Positions 35,593 through 44,434 are shown, counted from the first letter of the stretch. The stretch: 64,000 bases of DNA from DATFVJ01 sp963820395 (GCA_963820395.1 CAWGAE010000020.1:248001-312000); one strand, 5' to 3'. Translations and numbers: made by a program. Notes: a model not told the origin generated them from the letters alone.

Positions 35593-36009
35593 ATGCCTGA
35601 AGTCAACGACTGGAACAGCAAGATCATCGCTGAGTTCCGCGCGAATGGCGGTAGGGTAGGCGGCCAGTTCGAAGGCGCTCCGCTCCTGCTCCTGCACACT
35701 GTGGGCGCCAAGAGCGGCCAGGAGCGGGTGAACCCGGTGATGTACCAAGCCGTCGGGGACACCTTCGCGGTGTTCGCGTCCAAGGCGGGTGCCCCGACGA
35801 ATCCGGATTGGTATCACAATCTGCTCGCCAATCCCCGGGTACGGGCCGAAATTGGCACCGAGACCATTGAGCTCATCGCCAGGGTGGCCGATAGCGAGGA
35901 GCGGAGGCGTATCTGGGCCGCGCAGACTCGTGCCTACCCGGGCTTCGCGGATTACGAGCGGAAGACGACCCGGCAGATCCCGGTCGTCATCCTCGAACCC
36001 GTCCGCTAG
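35593..36009 (+). CDS. Deazaflavin-dependent (Ddn/DUF385) nitroreductase-like protein
   Basis: The 138-aa product has the split-barrel Ddn pattern: IIAEFRANGGRVGGQFEGAPLLLLHTVGAKSGQERVNPV (the F420-phosphate loop with the GAKSG/RVNP motif), YHNLLANPRVRAEIG, and a C-terminal RQIPVVILEPV. Members use coenzyme F420 to reduce nitroimidazoles or quinones. ATG 35593 follows GGGAG. It is monocistronic; a small hairpin (GGCAGC-GGC-GCTGCC, 35507-35521) just upstream may terminate the HAD gene. Confidence 0.85.
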   Translation: MPEVNDWNSKIIAEFRANGGRVGGQFEGAPLLLLHTVGAKSGQERVNPVMYQAVGDTFAVFASKAGAPTNPDWYHNLLANPRVRAEIGTETIELIARVADSEERRRIWAAQTRAYPGFADYERKTTRQIPVVILEPVR

Positions 36010-36109
36010 CGACCGTAGCCGCCCGCGCTAAATCCTTCGCCCAGTCGCCCCACTTTCAGACGCCGCACGTGCTCAACGAGTCGCTGCGCCGGAAACCTGC
36101 CCGCCGAGA

Positions 36110-37456
36110 TCACGCGACGAAGGTGGTGTAGAGCAGGTACAGGTTCAGGACGATGATCAGCGAGGCGATGCAACAGGTCGCCGCAGTAGTGACCGGGCGG
36201 TTGACGAGTGAGCGCATGACGTCCGCGCGCCGGGTGAGCAGCAGCAGCGGCACCAGCGCAAACGGGATACCGAATGACAGCACGACCTGCGACATCACCA
36301 GGCTCTGCGTGGTGGGCAGGCCGAGCCCGAGCACCACGAGCGCCGGGAGCATGGTGAGACCGCGGCGGATGAACAGCGGAATGCGGCGGCCGATGAAACC
36401 CTGCATGACCACTTGCCCCGCGTAGGTGCCCACGCTCGACGAGGAAAGTCCCGACGCGAGGAGGGCGACCGCGAACGCGAGCGCGGCGCCGCCGCCGACC
36501 AGTTGGCCTAGGCCGGCGTGTGCGGCCTCGATTGACCCGACGTGGACGTGGGACCGGCCGGTCCGGTCGAACAGCGAGGCGGCGATGAACAGCATCAAGA
36601 GGTTGATCACGCCGGCCGCGCCGAGTGCGACGAGCACATCGAGCCGCTGGAAACGCAGCAGCTCGCGGCGCTCGTTGTCGTCCCGGCAGGGCACCCGGGA
36701 CTTCGTCAGGGCCGAGTGCAGGTACACGACGTGCGGCATCACGGTTGCCCCGATGATGCCCGCAACGAGCAGCAGGCCGTCGCTGCCGTTGAAGCCCGCG
36801 AGCCCGCCCACGATGCCACTCGGGGCAACCCCGACTGCGAATAGGTCGTAGACGAACCCGAGGAAGACGATGCCGAGCAGAGCGGCGATCGCCAGCTCGA
36901 AACGGCGGTAGCCCCGCTGCTCCAGGGCCAGGACCCCGAAGGCGACGGCGGCCGTCATCAACCCGGCGGCGAACAGCGGCACGTGGAAGAGCAGGTTCAA
37001 CCCGACCGCCGCCCCGACGAACTCGGCCAGGTCGGTCGCCATCGCGATCAGCTCGGCCTGCACCCAAAGGCCAACGGACACAGCCGGCGGAAGATGCGCA
37101 CGGCAGAGCTCCGGCAGATCGAGTCCGGTCGCAACGCCGACCTTGGCGGACAGGTACTGCACCAGCATGGCCATCAGGTTGGCTACGACGACCACCCACG
37201 CCAGCGCACAGCCGAACTGCGCTCCGGCGGAGAAGTTGGTGGCGAAGTTTCCTGGGTCGATGTAGGCGACAGCCGCGACGAACGCCGGGCCGAGCAGTGC
37301 GATGACACCGCGCATCCGGCCGCGCGAGCGCAGCAGACGCAGCCCGCTCTGCTCAGTCTTCCCGGGCGCAGCCCCCGTCCCGGGCGCCAGCGGCAGCAGC
37401 GCCGAGTCCCCGGCAAGCGGCAGCCGCAGCGCCGAGTCTCCGGCGGGCGGCCCCAA
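36110..37456 (-). CDS. mntH: Nramp/MntH-type divalent metal transporter
   Basis: The 448-aa protein shows eleven predicted membrane helices and the Nramp signatures: helix 1 DPGNFATN (Asp67-Asn74, metal-binding) and helix 6 MPHVVYLHSAL. It imports Mn2+/Fe2+ with protons. A Pro/Gly-rich N-terminal extension of about 45 residues, containing a near-duplicated GDSAL motif, is unusual. The TTG at 37456 (GAGG just before) gives this length; the next Met at residue 48 would remove the extension. It follows groEL by 2 bp in the same direction and may be co-transcribed. Confidence 0.9.
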   Translation of the reverse strand: MGPPAGDSALRLPLAGDSALLPLAPGTGAAPGKTEQSGLRLLRSRGRMRGVIALLGPAFVAAVAYIDPGNFATNFSAGAQFGCALAWVVVVANLMAMLVQYLSAKVGVATGLDLPELCRAHLPPAVSVGLWVQAELIAMATDLAEFVGAAVGLNLLFHVPLFAAGLMTAAVAFGVLALEQRGYRRFELAIAALLGIVFLGFVYDLFAVGVAPSGIVGGLAGFNGSDGLLLVAGIIGATVMPHVVYLHSALTKSRVPCRDDNERRELLRFQRLDVLVALGAAGVINLLMLFIAASLFDRTGRSHVHVGSIEAAHAGLGQLVGGGAALAFAVALLASGLSSSSVGTYAGQVVMQGFIGRRIPLFIRRGLTMLPALVVLGLGLPTTQSLVMSQVVLSFGIPFALVPLLLLTRRADVMRSLVNRPVTTAATCCIASLIIVLNLYLLYTTFVA

Positions 37457-37458
37457 CC

Positions 37459-39150
37459 TCAGCCAATCGACGGGCCGAGCCCGAGTGATTGCGGCGTGCT
37501 TGAGTCGGGAGACGGCTGGTTGAGACCCTCGTCAAGCGCGCCGAATTCGGTCATGAGCGCACGGCTGTCGCCCCACGGGGTCTGCTCCTCGGCGATCAGG
37601 GTGTTCGTCGTGAGCAGCAGCCCGGCTACCGAGGCGCCATTCTGCAACGCTGAACGGGCGACACGCAGCGGATCGATAATTCCCATCTCAGCTATGCTAC
37701 CGTAGCGCCCTTGCAGCGCATCGAACTCTTCGTCGAGGCCCATCCGCGCCACCTGGGCAACCACTTCCTGGCCCGAGTAGCCCGCGTTGGACGCGATGAG
37801 GTAGGTGGGCTCGGTTAGCACGCGGCGCACGATTTCGGCCCCGATCGCGTAATCGTCCTTGACCTGCAGACCGTCCAGTGCTCGCTCGGCATGCATCAGC
37901 GCGGCACCACCACCGGCGACGATCCCCTCGGCCATCGCGGCCCTGGTGGCAGACAGCGCGTCCTCGACCCGGTGCTGCAGTTCCTTCAGCTCCGCGTCGG
38001 TCGGCGCGCCGACCCTGATCACGGCGACCTTGCCCGACAGCGACCCGATCCGCTCGGTCAGGACATCCTCGTCGACCTCGAGGGTGGCTCTTTCGAGCTC
38101 CGCGCGCAGCTGTGCGATCCGGAACCTGACCTCCTCGGGCGAGCCGCCGCCTCCGATGATGGCAGCCCGGTCTGCGTTGACCCGCACCTGCGCGGCCCGG
38201 CCGAGCTGCGCGATGGTCATCGTCTCCAGGGTGAAACCCGAGTGCTTGCTGTAGACAGCGCCACCGGTGATCGCGGTAAGGTCCTCAAGCTTGTGCAGCC
38301 GCCGATCGCCGAAACCGGGCGCCCGCACGGCGACGCATTGGAAGACCCGGTTGACATGGTTATGCACCAGCATGCTCAGCGCCGTGCCCTCGACCGCCTC
38401 GGCGATGATGACCAGCGGGCGCGGCGCTCGCATTACCTTGTCGAGCAGCGGCATCAACTGCTGCACCTTGGTGATCTTCTCACTGCACAGCAGAATGTAC
38501 GGGTCGTCGAGGACGGCCTTCAGGCTGGCCGGATTTGTCACCATGTACGGCGACAGATACCCGTTGTCGAACTCGAAGCCTTCGACGAAGTCGACGCTCA
38601 TCCCGTTGACGGGCGACTCCTCCACGGTGACGACACCGCGGTCGCCGACGGTGTGCAGCGCCTTCGCGATCACCGCGCCGACGTCCGTATCGTCGTTCGC
38701 GGAGATCGCGGCCACCCGTGCGTAGTCCTCCTCGGTGACCACCGGGTGCGCGACTTCCTGCAGGTGCACCACGAGCCGGCCGACCGCGAGGTCGATACCC
38801 CGCTTGACCAGTACCGGGTTCGCGCCGGCGCCGATCGCCTTCATGCCCTCCCGGACGATGGCCTGGGCTATCACGGTCGCCGTGGTGGTGCCGTCGCCGA
38901 CGATGTCATTCGTCTTGATCGCTGCTTCCTTGACCAGCTGCGCGCCCATGTTCTCGAACTGGTTCTTGAGATGAATCTCTCGCGCGCTCGTCACGCCATC
39001 GTTGGTGACCACAGGCGATCCGGTGATCTTCTCCAGGATCACGTTGCGCCCCTTCGGCCCGAGCGTCGACTTCACGGCTTCGGCAAGCTGGTCGACGCCG
39101 GCCAGCAACAGGCTGCGAGCTTCCTCCGCGAAACGCAGTTCCTTGGCCAT
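37459..39150 (-). CDS. prmG: GroEL-type chaperonin of the propane monooxygenase cluster
   Basis: The 563-aa chaperonin keeps the ATP site (GDGTTTAT) and the hinge and apical motifs (VEGFEFDNGYLSPY, EGIVAGGGAALMHA) but ends in SLGLGPSIG instead of the GGM repeats of housekeeping GroEL. Monooxygenase-linked chaperonins (PrmG/MimG) are needed to fold the hydroxylase large subunit. It lies directly downstream of the alcohol dehydrogenase gene (33 bp), as in rhodococcal prm operons. No GroES is present. Its assignment as prmG rests on neighbours. Confidence 0.85.
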   Translation of the reverse strand: MAKELRFAEEARSLLLAGVDQLAEAVKSTLGPKGRNVILEKITGSPVVTNDGVTSAREIHLKNQFENMGAQLVKEAAIKTNDIVGDGTTTATVIAQAIVREGMKAIGAGANPVLVKRGIDLAVGRLVVHLQEVAHPVVTEEDYARVAAISANDDTDVGAVIAKALHTVGDRGVVTVEESPVNGMSVDFVEGFEFDNGYLSPYMVTNPASLKAVLDDPYILLCSEKITKVQQLMPLLDKVMRAPRPLVIIAEAVEGTALSMLVHNHVNRVFQCVAVRAPGFGDRRLHKLEDLTAITGGAVYSKHSGFTLETMTIAQLGRAAQVRVNADRAAIIGGGGSPEEVRFRIAQLRAELERATLEVDEDVLTERIGSLSGKVAVIRVGAPTDAELKELQHRVEDALSATRAAMAEGIVAGGGAALMHAERALDGLQVKDDYAIGAEIVRRVLTEPTYLIASNAGYSGQEVVAQVARMGLDEEFDALQGRYGSIAEMGIIDPLRVARSALQNGASVAGLLLTTNTLIAEEQTPWGDSRALMTEFGALDEGLNQPSPDSSTPQSLGLGPSIG

Positions 39151-39183
39151 CGGTCCTCCTCCGACGTCGGGATGCTCGAACGG

Positions 39184-40203
39184 CTACGAGACGAGGATGG
39201 CCCGGCCCCGAACCCGGCCTGCGTCAAGATCTTGGATCGCATCCACCGCGGCGTCCAGCGGGTAGGTCTTGGTGTGCAGGGTGACCTTCCCGCCTTGGGC
39301 CAGGACCATGAGCTCGGCGAGGTCGTTGTATGTCCCGACGATATTTCCGACGACGTTACGCTCGGTCGAGATGATGTCGAGGGTCGGGATGTTCACGGCC
39401 CCGCCATAGCCGATGACGTAATACGAGCCCGCGCGGGCCGTCATGGCGAACCCGTCTTGCTCGGCGCCCTGCTCGGCGACGAAGTCGAGCACGACCTCGG
39501 CGCCGCCGCCGGTGAGCTCTTGGACTGCGTCAACCTGCCCGCCGTCAGCGACCACCGTGTGGTGCGCGCCCAGCTGCCCGGCCAGCTTGAGCGCATCCGG
39601 GTTGCGGTCGACTACGATGATCGTGGTCGCGGTGAGCGCGGCAAGGCACTGGATACCGATATGGCCGAGCCCGCCCGCGCCGATGAGCACGCAGCTCGTG
39701 CCCGGGTAGAGCAGGGGGATCGCCTTGCGGACGGCGTGGTAGGCGGTGATGCCAGCGTCGGCGAGGGCCGCGACGTCCCGCGGCCTGGTCTGCGGGTCGA
39801 GCTTGACACAGGCCCGGGCCGTGAGGAGGTATTCGGCCATCCCGCCGTCACTGTCCAGGCCGGGGAACGAGCTGTTTTCGCAGTGCATGTCCTGACCCGC
39901 CCGGCAGGCCCGGCACAGCCCGCAGGTGGGCGCCGGGTGCAGGATCACCGTGTCGCCCGGCTGCACGTTGGTGACACCGGAGCCCACCTCGTTTACCCAG
40001 CCGGCGTTCTCGTGGCCGATTGTGTAGGGCAGCGCGACGCCCATCGCCGCGGCCCACTGTCCCTCGATGATGTGCAGGTCGGTGCGGCACACCCCGGCGC
40101 CACCGATCTTCACGACCACGTCGAGCGGTCCCTTGATGGTCGGCTCCGGTACCTCCTCGACCACGGGTTGCTCGTGGTACGCATGCAACCGGACGGCCTT
40201 CAT
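39184..40203 (-). CDS. adh: Zinc-dependent alcohol dehydrogenase
   Basis: The 339-aa product has the medium-chain dehydrogenase motifs: GAGVCRTDLHIIEGQW (catalytic zinc Cys), GHENAGWVNEVG, the structural zinc cysteines CGLCRACRAGQDMHC, and the NAD fold IGAGGLGHIGIQ. In propane-oxidising operons it oxidises propan-2-ol to acetone. ATG 40203 overlaps the stop of the upstream small gene (ATGA), and GAGGAGG precedes it. The open frame continues upstream in frame into the amidohydrolase without a stop. Confidence 0.92.
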   Translation of the reverse strand: MKAVRLHAYHEQPVVEEVPEPTIKGPLDVVVKIGGAGVCRTDLHIIEGQWAAAMGVALPYTIGHENAGWVNEVGSGVTNVQPGDTVILHPAPTCGLCRACRAGQDMHCENSSFPGLDSDGGMAEYLLTARACVKLDPQTRPRDVAALADAGITAYHAVRKAIPLLYPGTSCVLIGAGGLGHIGIQCLAALTATTIIVVDRNPDALKLAGQLGAHHTVVADGGQVDAVQELTGGGAEVVLDFVAEQGAEQDGFAMTARAGSYYVIGYGGAVNIPTLDIISTERNVVGNIVGTYNDLAELMVLAQGGKVTLHTKTYPLDAAVDAIQDLDAGRVRGRAILVS

Positions 40204-40529
40204 TGGTCCTCCTCGCCTAGTCCCCTGGTCCCGTACCTGTGCCGCAGCATGCCGCGGCAGATGCCGGTGTTCGCCTCGATGCTGACCCGCGTCGTGCGGG
40301 CGCGCCGCAAGTGCAGCGGCACCGCGTCGGCACGGACCGGCGCGCCCGTCACCGGTTCGATCAGGAGCGGGGCACCGTCGTCGGCCGGCAGGCCAAGCTC
40401 CGCCCTCCGCTGCCGCAGCCGCTCGAGCTCCCTGGACGAGGGCAGCTCGCCAAGAGTCATCGCGACGAGCGCCGACGGATCGGTACCCGCGGCGAGCAAC
40501 GGGCGGCATACCTGGTCCGTACCGGCCAT
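40200..40529 (-). CDS. Small conserved prm-operon protein
   Basis: The 109-aa product (MAGTDQVCRPLLAAGTDPSA at the start, then ELPSSRELERLRQRRAELGL, then RTTRVSIEANTGICRGMLRHR at the end) occupies the position of a short conserved gene between amidohydrolase and alcohol dehydrogenase in prm operons. The charged helix and the Cys near the C-terminus are the only landmarks; its role is unknown. Its TGA overlaps the dehydrogenase ATG, so it is translated and coupled. It lies out of frame inside the amidohydrolase-dehydrogenase read-through. Confidence 0.6.
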   Translation of the reverse strand: MAGTDQVCRPLLAAGTDPSALVAMTLGELPSSRELERLRQRRAELGLPADDGAPLLIEPVTGAPVRADAVPLHLRRARTTRVSIEANTGICRGMLRHRYGTRGLGEEDQ

Positions 40530-40530
40530 G

Positions 40531-41541
40531 ACCGCCTTCGTCGGCGGCGAGCCGGCACTGGGGCGGAACCTCGATGTCGTAGAGCTTGGCGGCGTTCAAC
40601 CCGAGGATCTTTTTCCTGGACGCGGTGTTGACCCTCGGATAGTCGGAGAATTCCTCCTCATCCGGGTAGTCCCAGTCGACGAAGCCCTCGACCTGCCACT
40701 TCGGTTCCCAGATGCCGTAGTCGCTCCCGAAGGTCATCTTGTCCTCGCCGACCCAGAAGAGCAGCTCCCCCATGACCTTGGCGAAGAACTTCGGCCGGGC
40801 ATGCATGAGCCCGCCGATGACGACCGACAGCCCCGCGTACACGTTGGGCTCCTGCGTCGCGAGGAAGCAGAAGTCCTCCATGCGCGGCAGCCCGACGTGC
40901 TCGACGATGAAGTTCAAGCCGGGGAAGTCGGTCGCGGCGTGATCGACGTCAGACACGTCGAAGGCGTCCTTGTCCAGCGGCCAGATCGTCGGGCCCTTGT
41001 GCGCATGGATGTTCTTGATCCCGAGTTCCTGACACGCCTCCAGGTAGCGGTAGGCCTCCGGGTCCTTGAGCGTCCAGCCGCGCGAGCCCTGCCTCCACTC
41101 GGCGGTGTAGAGCTTGACGCCCCTTGATCCGTAGCGCTCGACATTATGCCGGAGGGTCTTCAGTCCGTCCTCGCCGTCACGGGGATCCCAGCGGGTGTTG
41201 TAGATGAACTTGCCCGGGTGCCTTTCACCCATGGTGGCGTTGCGCTCGGTGGTGTTGAAGCCCTCCTTGTACCACTCGGTCAGGTACGTCGGCTGGAAGA
41301 TCGCTACATCGACGTAGCCGTCCTCGAACACGTCCTTCATGAGGTCGTCCTCGGAGTACTTCTGGAAATGCTCGATCGTCCAGTGGGTCTCCGGCGGCCC
41401 GAGCCCCTGGTAGGCGTGGAAGCATTCGATCCAGCCCTTGGCGTACTGCTCGGCCCCCTCCACCCAGTTGTCCGGGGCGGCATTCCAGTAATGCATATGG
41501 CTGTCGACCACGAAATATTTTTCGCCGTTCTTCTCGTACAC
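40531..41541 (-). CDS. Amidohydrolase-family protein of the prm operon, no own stop codon
   Basis: About 337 residues form an amidohydrolase-2 (TIM-barrel) protein: VDSHMHYW (metal His-x-His), TRWDPRDGEDGLK, GVKLYTAEW, NIHAHKGPTIW, FIVEHVGLPR, MTFGSDYGIWEPKW (catalytic Asp) and KKILGLNAAKLYDIEVP near the normal C-terminus. It is conserved in propane and other alkane monooxygenase operons, perhaps as a decarboxylase or an accessory factor. The frame has no stop near the expected end; it stays open through the overlapping small gene and joins the alcohol dehydrogenase in frame at 39184 (785 codons). Either an indel removed the stop or a fusion is made. The coordinates here mark the domain only. 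Confidence 0.8.
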
Positions 41542-41586
41542 TCTGCCTCCTCGTGAGCCGAATCGAGTGCTCCTGGATCGCGGCAG

Positions 41587-41961
41587 CTAGTTCGACTCGG
41601 CCGTTAGGTCGAAGCCGATGAATTCTGCCGCGTCCTCCGGGTTCGCGAACATGATCGTCCGATCATCCTCATGAATCATGCGGCCGTAGTGGGTGGACAT
41701 GTTCTCCTCGAACTCCGCAGCGTCGAAGTATCCGGGCTCCTCGCCGAGTGCCTCGGAGATCTCGTCGTAGACGACGTCCATTCGCCTGACCGCGTCCACC
41801 CGGATCATTGACGGGAGCGGCGTTACCTTGACATTGGGTTTGGTCGCCATGACCTGGGCCACCACGACACCGACCTGATTGTTCATCAGCGTGAACCCAC
41901 ACATGTTGGACGCCGTGTTGTCACTCTTGAACGGGCTTTCCGCTACCTTGAACGTGGTCAC
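41587..41961 (-). CDS. prmD: MmoB/DmpM-type coupling protein of propane monooxygenase
   Basis: The 124-aa product is an effector protein of soluble di-iron monooxygenases: CGFTLMNNQVGVVVAQVMATKP, SMIRVDAVRRMDVVYDEISEALGEE, THYGRMIHEDDRTIMFANPEDAAEFIGFD. It would bind the hydroxylase and adjust its active site. The hydroxylase genes are not in the window. GTG 41961 follows AAGGAG with 8-nt spacing; the GTG overlaps a TGA of an upstream frame (CAGTGACC), the tight join expected of prmC-prmD. Confidence 0.85.
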   Translation of the reverse strand: MTTFKVAESPFKSDNTASNMCGFTLMNNQVGVVVAQVMATKPNVKVTPLPSMIRVDAVRRMDVVYDEISEALGEEPGYFDAAEFEENMSTHYGRMIHEDDRTIMFANPEDAAEFIGFDLTAESN

Positions 41962-42000
41962 TGCGCCAGCTCCTTCGGTGTCTCCAGACCCTGACCGCGG
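41958..42000 (-). pseudogene. Possible last codons of the hydroxylase small subunit (prmC)
   Basis: Just before prmD, the frame ending in the TGA that overlaps prmD's GTG reads GLETPKELAQ, which resembles my recollection of PrmC C-termini. Further upstream the similarity is lost. If right, the deletion removing prmABC ended inside the last dozen codons of prmC. The match is only ten residues. Confidence 0.35.
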
Positions 42001-42025
42001 CGGTGGCACAACGGTCGCTGTCTCA

Positions 42026-42133
42026 TCATGAGAGCCCACTAAGCGAAGAGATCGGCGAATTCGATGGATGGAACACCAAATTTACGATGCTCCAGGGGTT
42101 GTACGTCTCCTCCTGCTCGCCCGGCCAGTCCAT
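42026..42133 (-). CDS. Truncated small open frame with a strong ribosome site
   Basis: ATG 42133 is preceded by AGGAGG with 5-nt spacing and opens MDWPGEQEETYNPWSIV, with good actinobacterial codon bias. After that residue the codon bias collapses and a stop follows at 42026 (35 aa). This looks like the preserved start of a deleted gene joined to prm-operon DNA. I do not recognise its product with confidence. Confidence 0.4.
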   Translation of the reverse strand: MDWPGEQEETYNPWSIVNLVFHPSNSPISSLSGLS

Positions 42134-42338
42134 CGGCGCCTCCTGAGCAAGGATCGCTAGCGGGTGATCGACTCCGGCGGCTTACGTCCCGCGTTCAGCG
42201 GTTCCACAGCGGCCGGTAAGCGCGCGGGCGACCGCCGTCCGGGATGCCGAATATGGAATATAGTGGTGTGTTGCCCCCGTGCGTACCGCAGCGCGGGCAC
42301 ACCTGAACGAATCAAATGACGCCGAGGTCCAGCCAGCA

Positions 42339-42353
42339 GTCTCAACTTGAGAC
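42339..42353. promoter_or_regulatory. Palindromic operator candidate (GTCTCAA-C-TTGAGAC)
   Basis: A perfect 7-bp-arm palindrome with one central base lies 111 bp upstream of the activator gene and about 200 bp from the remaining prm genes, i.e. in the divergent promoter region. Palindromes of this kind are the typical target of AcoR/MimR-type activators. Confidence 0.5.
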
Positions 42354-42463
42354 ACATGTGAGCTACGTCACGCATAATAATCTTGGGGGAATGTTACGCA
42401 AACCTCGCGCGCTGCCCGCGGGTTGGAACTCCGGCCCGCGACAGCGACACAGGGAGTGCTGCC

Positions 42464-44302
42464 ATGCCGCCAACGCGAACCCGGCCGCCAACCCTGGCTG
42501 ACGACCGTCGGCTGGCCGAGACGCGGGTGCGGTTCCTTAACGCGGAGACCGTCGAGCCGAACCGGGTGCGCGACACCATCCTCGCATCGTGGTGGCGCTC
42601 CCGGCGCTGGAATGTCGCCGCCGACCACATAGACCTGAGCTACGTCCGCGACCCCAACCTCGACACGCCGCTGACCCGTAACGCCTTGCCGGTACTGAGG
42701 AACCTGCACCAGCATCTGGAGGGCCAGCCGATCAGCGTTATCCTCACCGATGCCAACGGCGTGGTGCTCACCCGGCTCACCGCCGACCACGATCTCGAGC
42801 GGCACCTCGACGGCGTCAAGCTCGCTCCCGGCTTCAGTTACGCGGAGGAGTCGGTCGGCACCAACGGGATCGGCACGGCGCTTGAGGGCGGCAGGCCGAT
42901 GCACGTGTTCGGCCACGAGCATTACGCGGAAAACCTCGAGGGCCTCGCCTGCGCCGGCGTCCCGATCCACGACCCGATCTCCAGCAAGATCATCGGGGCG
43001 GTGGACCTCACCTGCTGGCGCAGGAACGCCGACCCGCTGCTGATCGCTCTCGCCATGACAACCGCCGACCAGATCAAGCAGGCGCTGCTCACCGACACAA
43101 GCGCGCGGGACTTCGAGCTGCTCCAGGAGTATCTGCGGGCCTGCAGGCGCAGCGCTGGAATTGTGCTGGCACTCAACTGCGACATGGTGATGATGAACGA
43201 ATACGCCCGGCAGGTGCTCGATCCGGGCGACCAGGTAGTTCTGCTCGGACACGCGGCCGAGGCACTGGCCAGCCGCCAGACTGGCGCGGTGGTTGTGGAA
43301 CTGCCCACCGGCGTCAGGGCGCGGATGCACTGCCGGCCAGTGCACGGCGAAGGAAGGCACCCGAGCGGCGTTGTGCAAGTAAAGCTGATCGAGTTCAGCG
43401 ACCGGCAAACCGCCGAGGCGGCGCCGCATGGGCGGATTTTCCTGCCTGGCCTGGTCGGCTCGGGAACGCTGTGGCTGCGCGGCTGCCATCAGGTAGATGC
43501 CGTTTACGGGTCGGGCGAGTGGCTCGTGCTAGAAGGCGAACCCGGCATCGGCAAGCTGGCCGTGGTCCGGTCGGTGCACCAGCGGCATAATCCCGCCGGC
43601 CGCTTCCACGTACTGGACGCCGCGGACACGACCGAGCAAGGCTGGCTGACGCGGGCGCGCCGTGAGCTCCTGGAGGGCGAAGGCGATCTGGTGATCCGGC
43701 ATGTCGACCGGCTCAACGCGCGGCGGTTGCACGCACTGTCGGCAGCGCTGGAGGCGGCTCTGGGCGCGGACAGGAAGTCCCCTCTGTGGGTCGCGGTTAC
43801 CTTGAGCAAGGGACGGGCGAGCGCCGATCTGGCCAGTTTCCTGAGGTACTTCCCGAACACCGTGGAGCTTCCGCCCCTTCGGCATCACATCGAGGACCTG
43901 AACGACCTTGTGCGGTTCTTCCTCGCCAAGCTCAACCAGCACGGTCGGCTGGTCTGCTCGTCCGAGGCCATGCAGCTTCTCCTGCGGTCGGGCTGGCCGG
44001 GCAACACCGGGCAGCTCTGGCGGGTAGTCAAGCAGGTCGTCCAGCACCGGCGTACCGGGTCGATTCAGCCGAGCGACCTGCCGCCGGAATGCTGGACGGT
44101 GAGCCGCCGGTTGCTCGGTCCGCTGGAGTCAATGGAGCGCGATGCCATCGTGCAGAGCCTGCTTGACTGCGAGGGCAACAAGGTCAAAGCGGCAGAATCG
44201 CTCGGCATGTCCAGGGCGACGATCTACCGGAAGGTCCGCGAGTACGGGATCGTAACCCCGGCGAGCTGGCCGTCCGCACGCCGCCGCACCGACTTATCTT
44301 GA
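42464..44302 (+). CDS. AcoR/MimR-type transcriptional activator of the prm cluster
   Basis: The 612-aa protein has an N-terminal sensory GAF-like region (TILASWWRSRRW; SVILTDANGVVLTRL; FSYAEESVGTNGIGTALEGG and LEGLACAGVPIHDPISSKIIGAVDLTC). A degenerate AAA+ domain follows (VLEGEPGIGKLAVVRSVHQ as Walker A, LVIRHVDRL as Walker B), then a C-terminal Fis-type HTH (LLDCEGNKVKAAESLGMSRATIYRKVREYGI). The GAFTGA loop that contacts sigma-54 is missing, as expected in actinobacteria, which lack sigma-54. It is divergent from the prm genes and would switch them on in response to alkane or alcohol. ATG 42464 follows GGGAG. Confidence 0.85.
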   Translation: MPPTRTRPPTLADDRRLAETRVRFLNAETVEPNRVRDTILASWWRSRRWNVAADHIDLSYVRDPNLDTPLTRNALPVLRNLHQHLEGQPISVILTDANGVVLTRLTADHDLERHLDGVKLAPGFSYAEESVGTNGIGTALEGGRPMHVFGHEHYAENLEGLACAGVPIHDPISSKIIGAVDLTCWRRNADPLLIALAMTTADQIKQALLTDTSARDFELLQEYLRACRRSAGIVLALNCDMVMMNEYARQVLDPGDQVVLLGHAAEALASRQTGAVVVELPTGVRARMHCRPVHGEGRHPSGVVQVKLIEFSDRQTAEAAPHGRIFLPGLVGSGTLWLRGCHQVDAVYGSGEWLVLEGEPGIGKLAVVRSVHQRHNPAGRFHVLDAADTTEQGWLTRARRELLEGEGDLVIRHVDRLNARRLHALSAALEAALGADRKSPLWVAVTLSKGRASADLASFLRYFPNTVELPPLRHHIEDLNDLVRFFLAKLNQHGRLVCSSEAMQLLLRSGWPGNTGQLWRVVKQVVQHRRTGSIQPSDLPPECWTVSRRLLGPLESMERDAIVQSLLDCEGNKVKAAESLGMSRATIYRKVREYGIVTPASWPSARRRTDLS

Positions 44303-44434
44303 GCACGGCCCAGCAGGCCCGTGGTGGCACACGCCGTCGGGACACGGCAGTGGGCAGGGCGCTGATCCCGCAGGCCGGATCGGCGGCCACGGCGACGCCA
44401 CCCGCCCGCCGCGCCACCGGCCCAGCGGGGCAGC

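Noticed and set aside
37459..39150. Housekeeping GroEL
   Set aside because: No groES neighbour, no GGM tail, and tight linkage with prm accessory genes argue for the monooxygenase-dedicated chaperonin.
37891..41127. 1078-codon plus-strand open frame
   Set aside because: It is the antisense of the groEL, alcohol dehydrogenase and amidohydrolase genes; its composition is that of a high-GC shadow frame and it has no motif.
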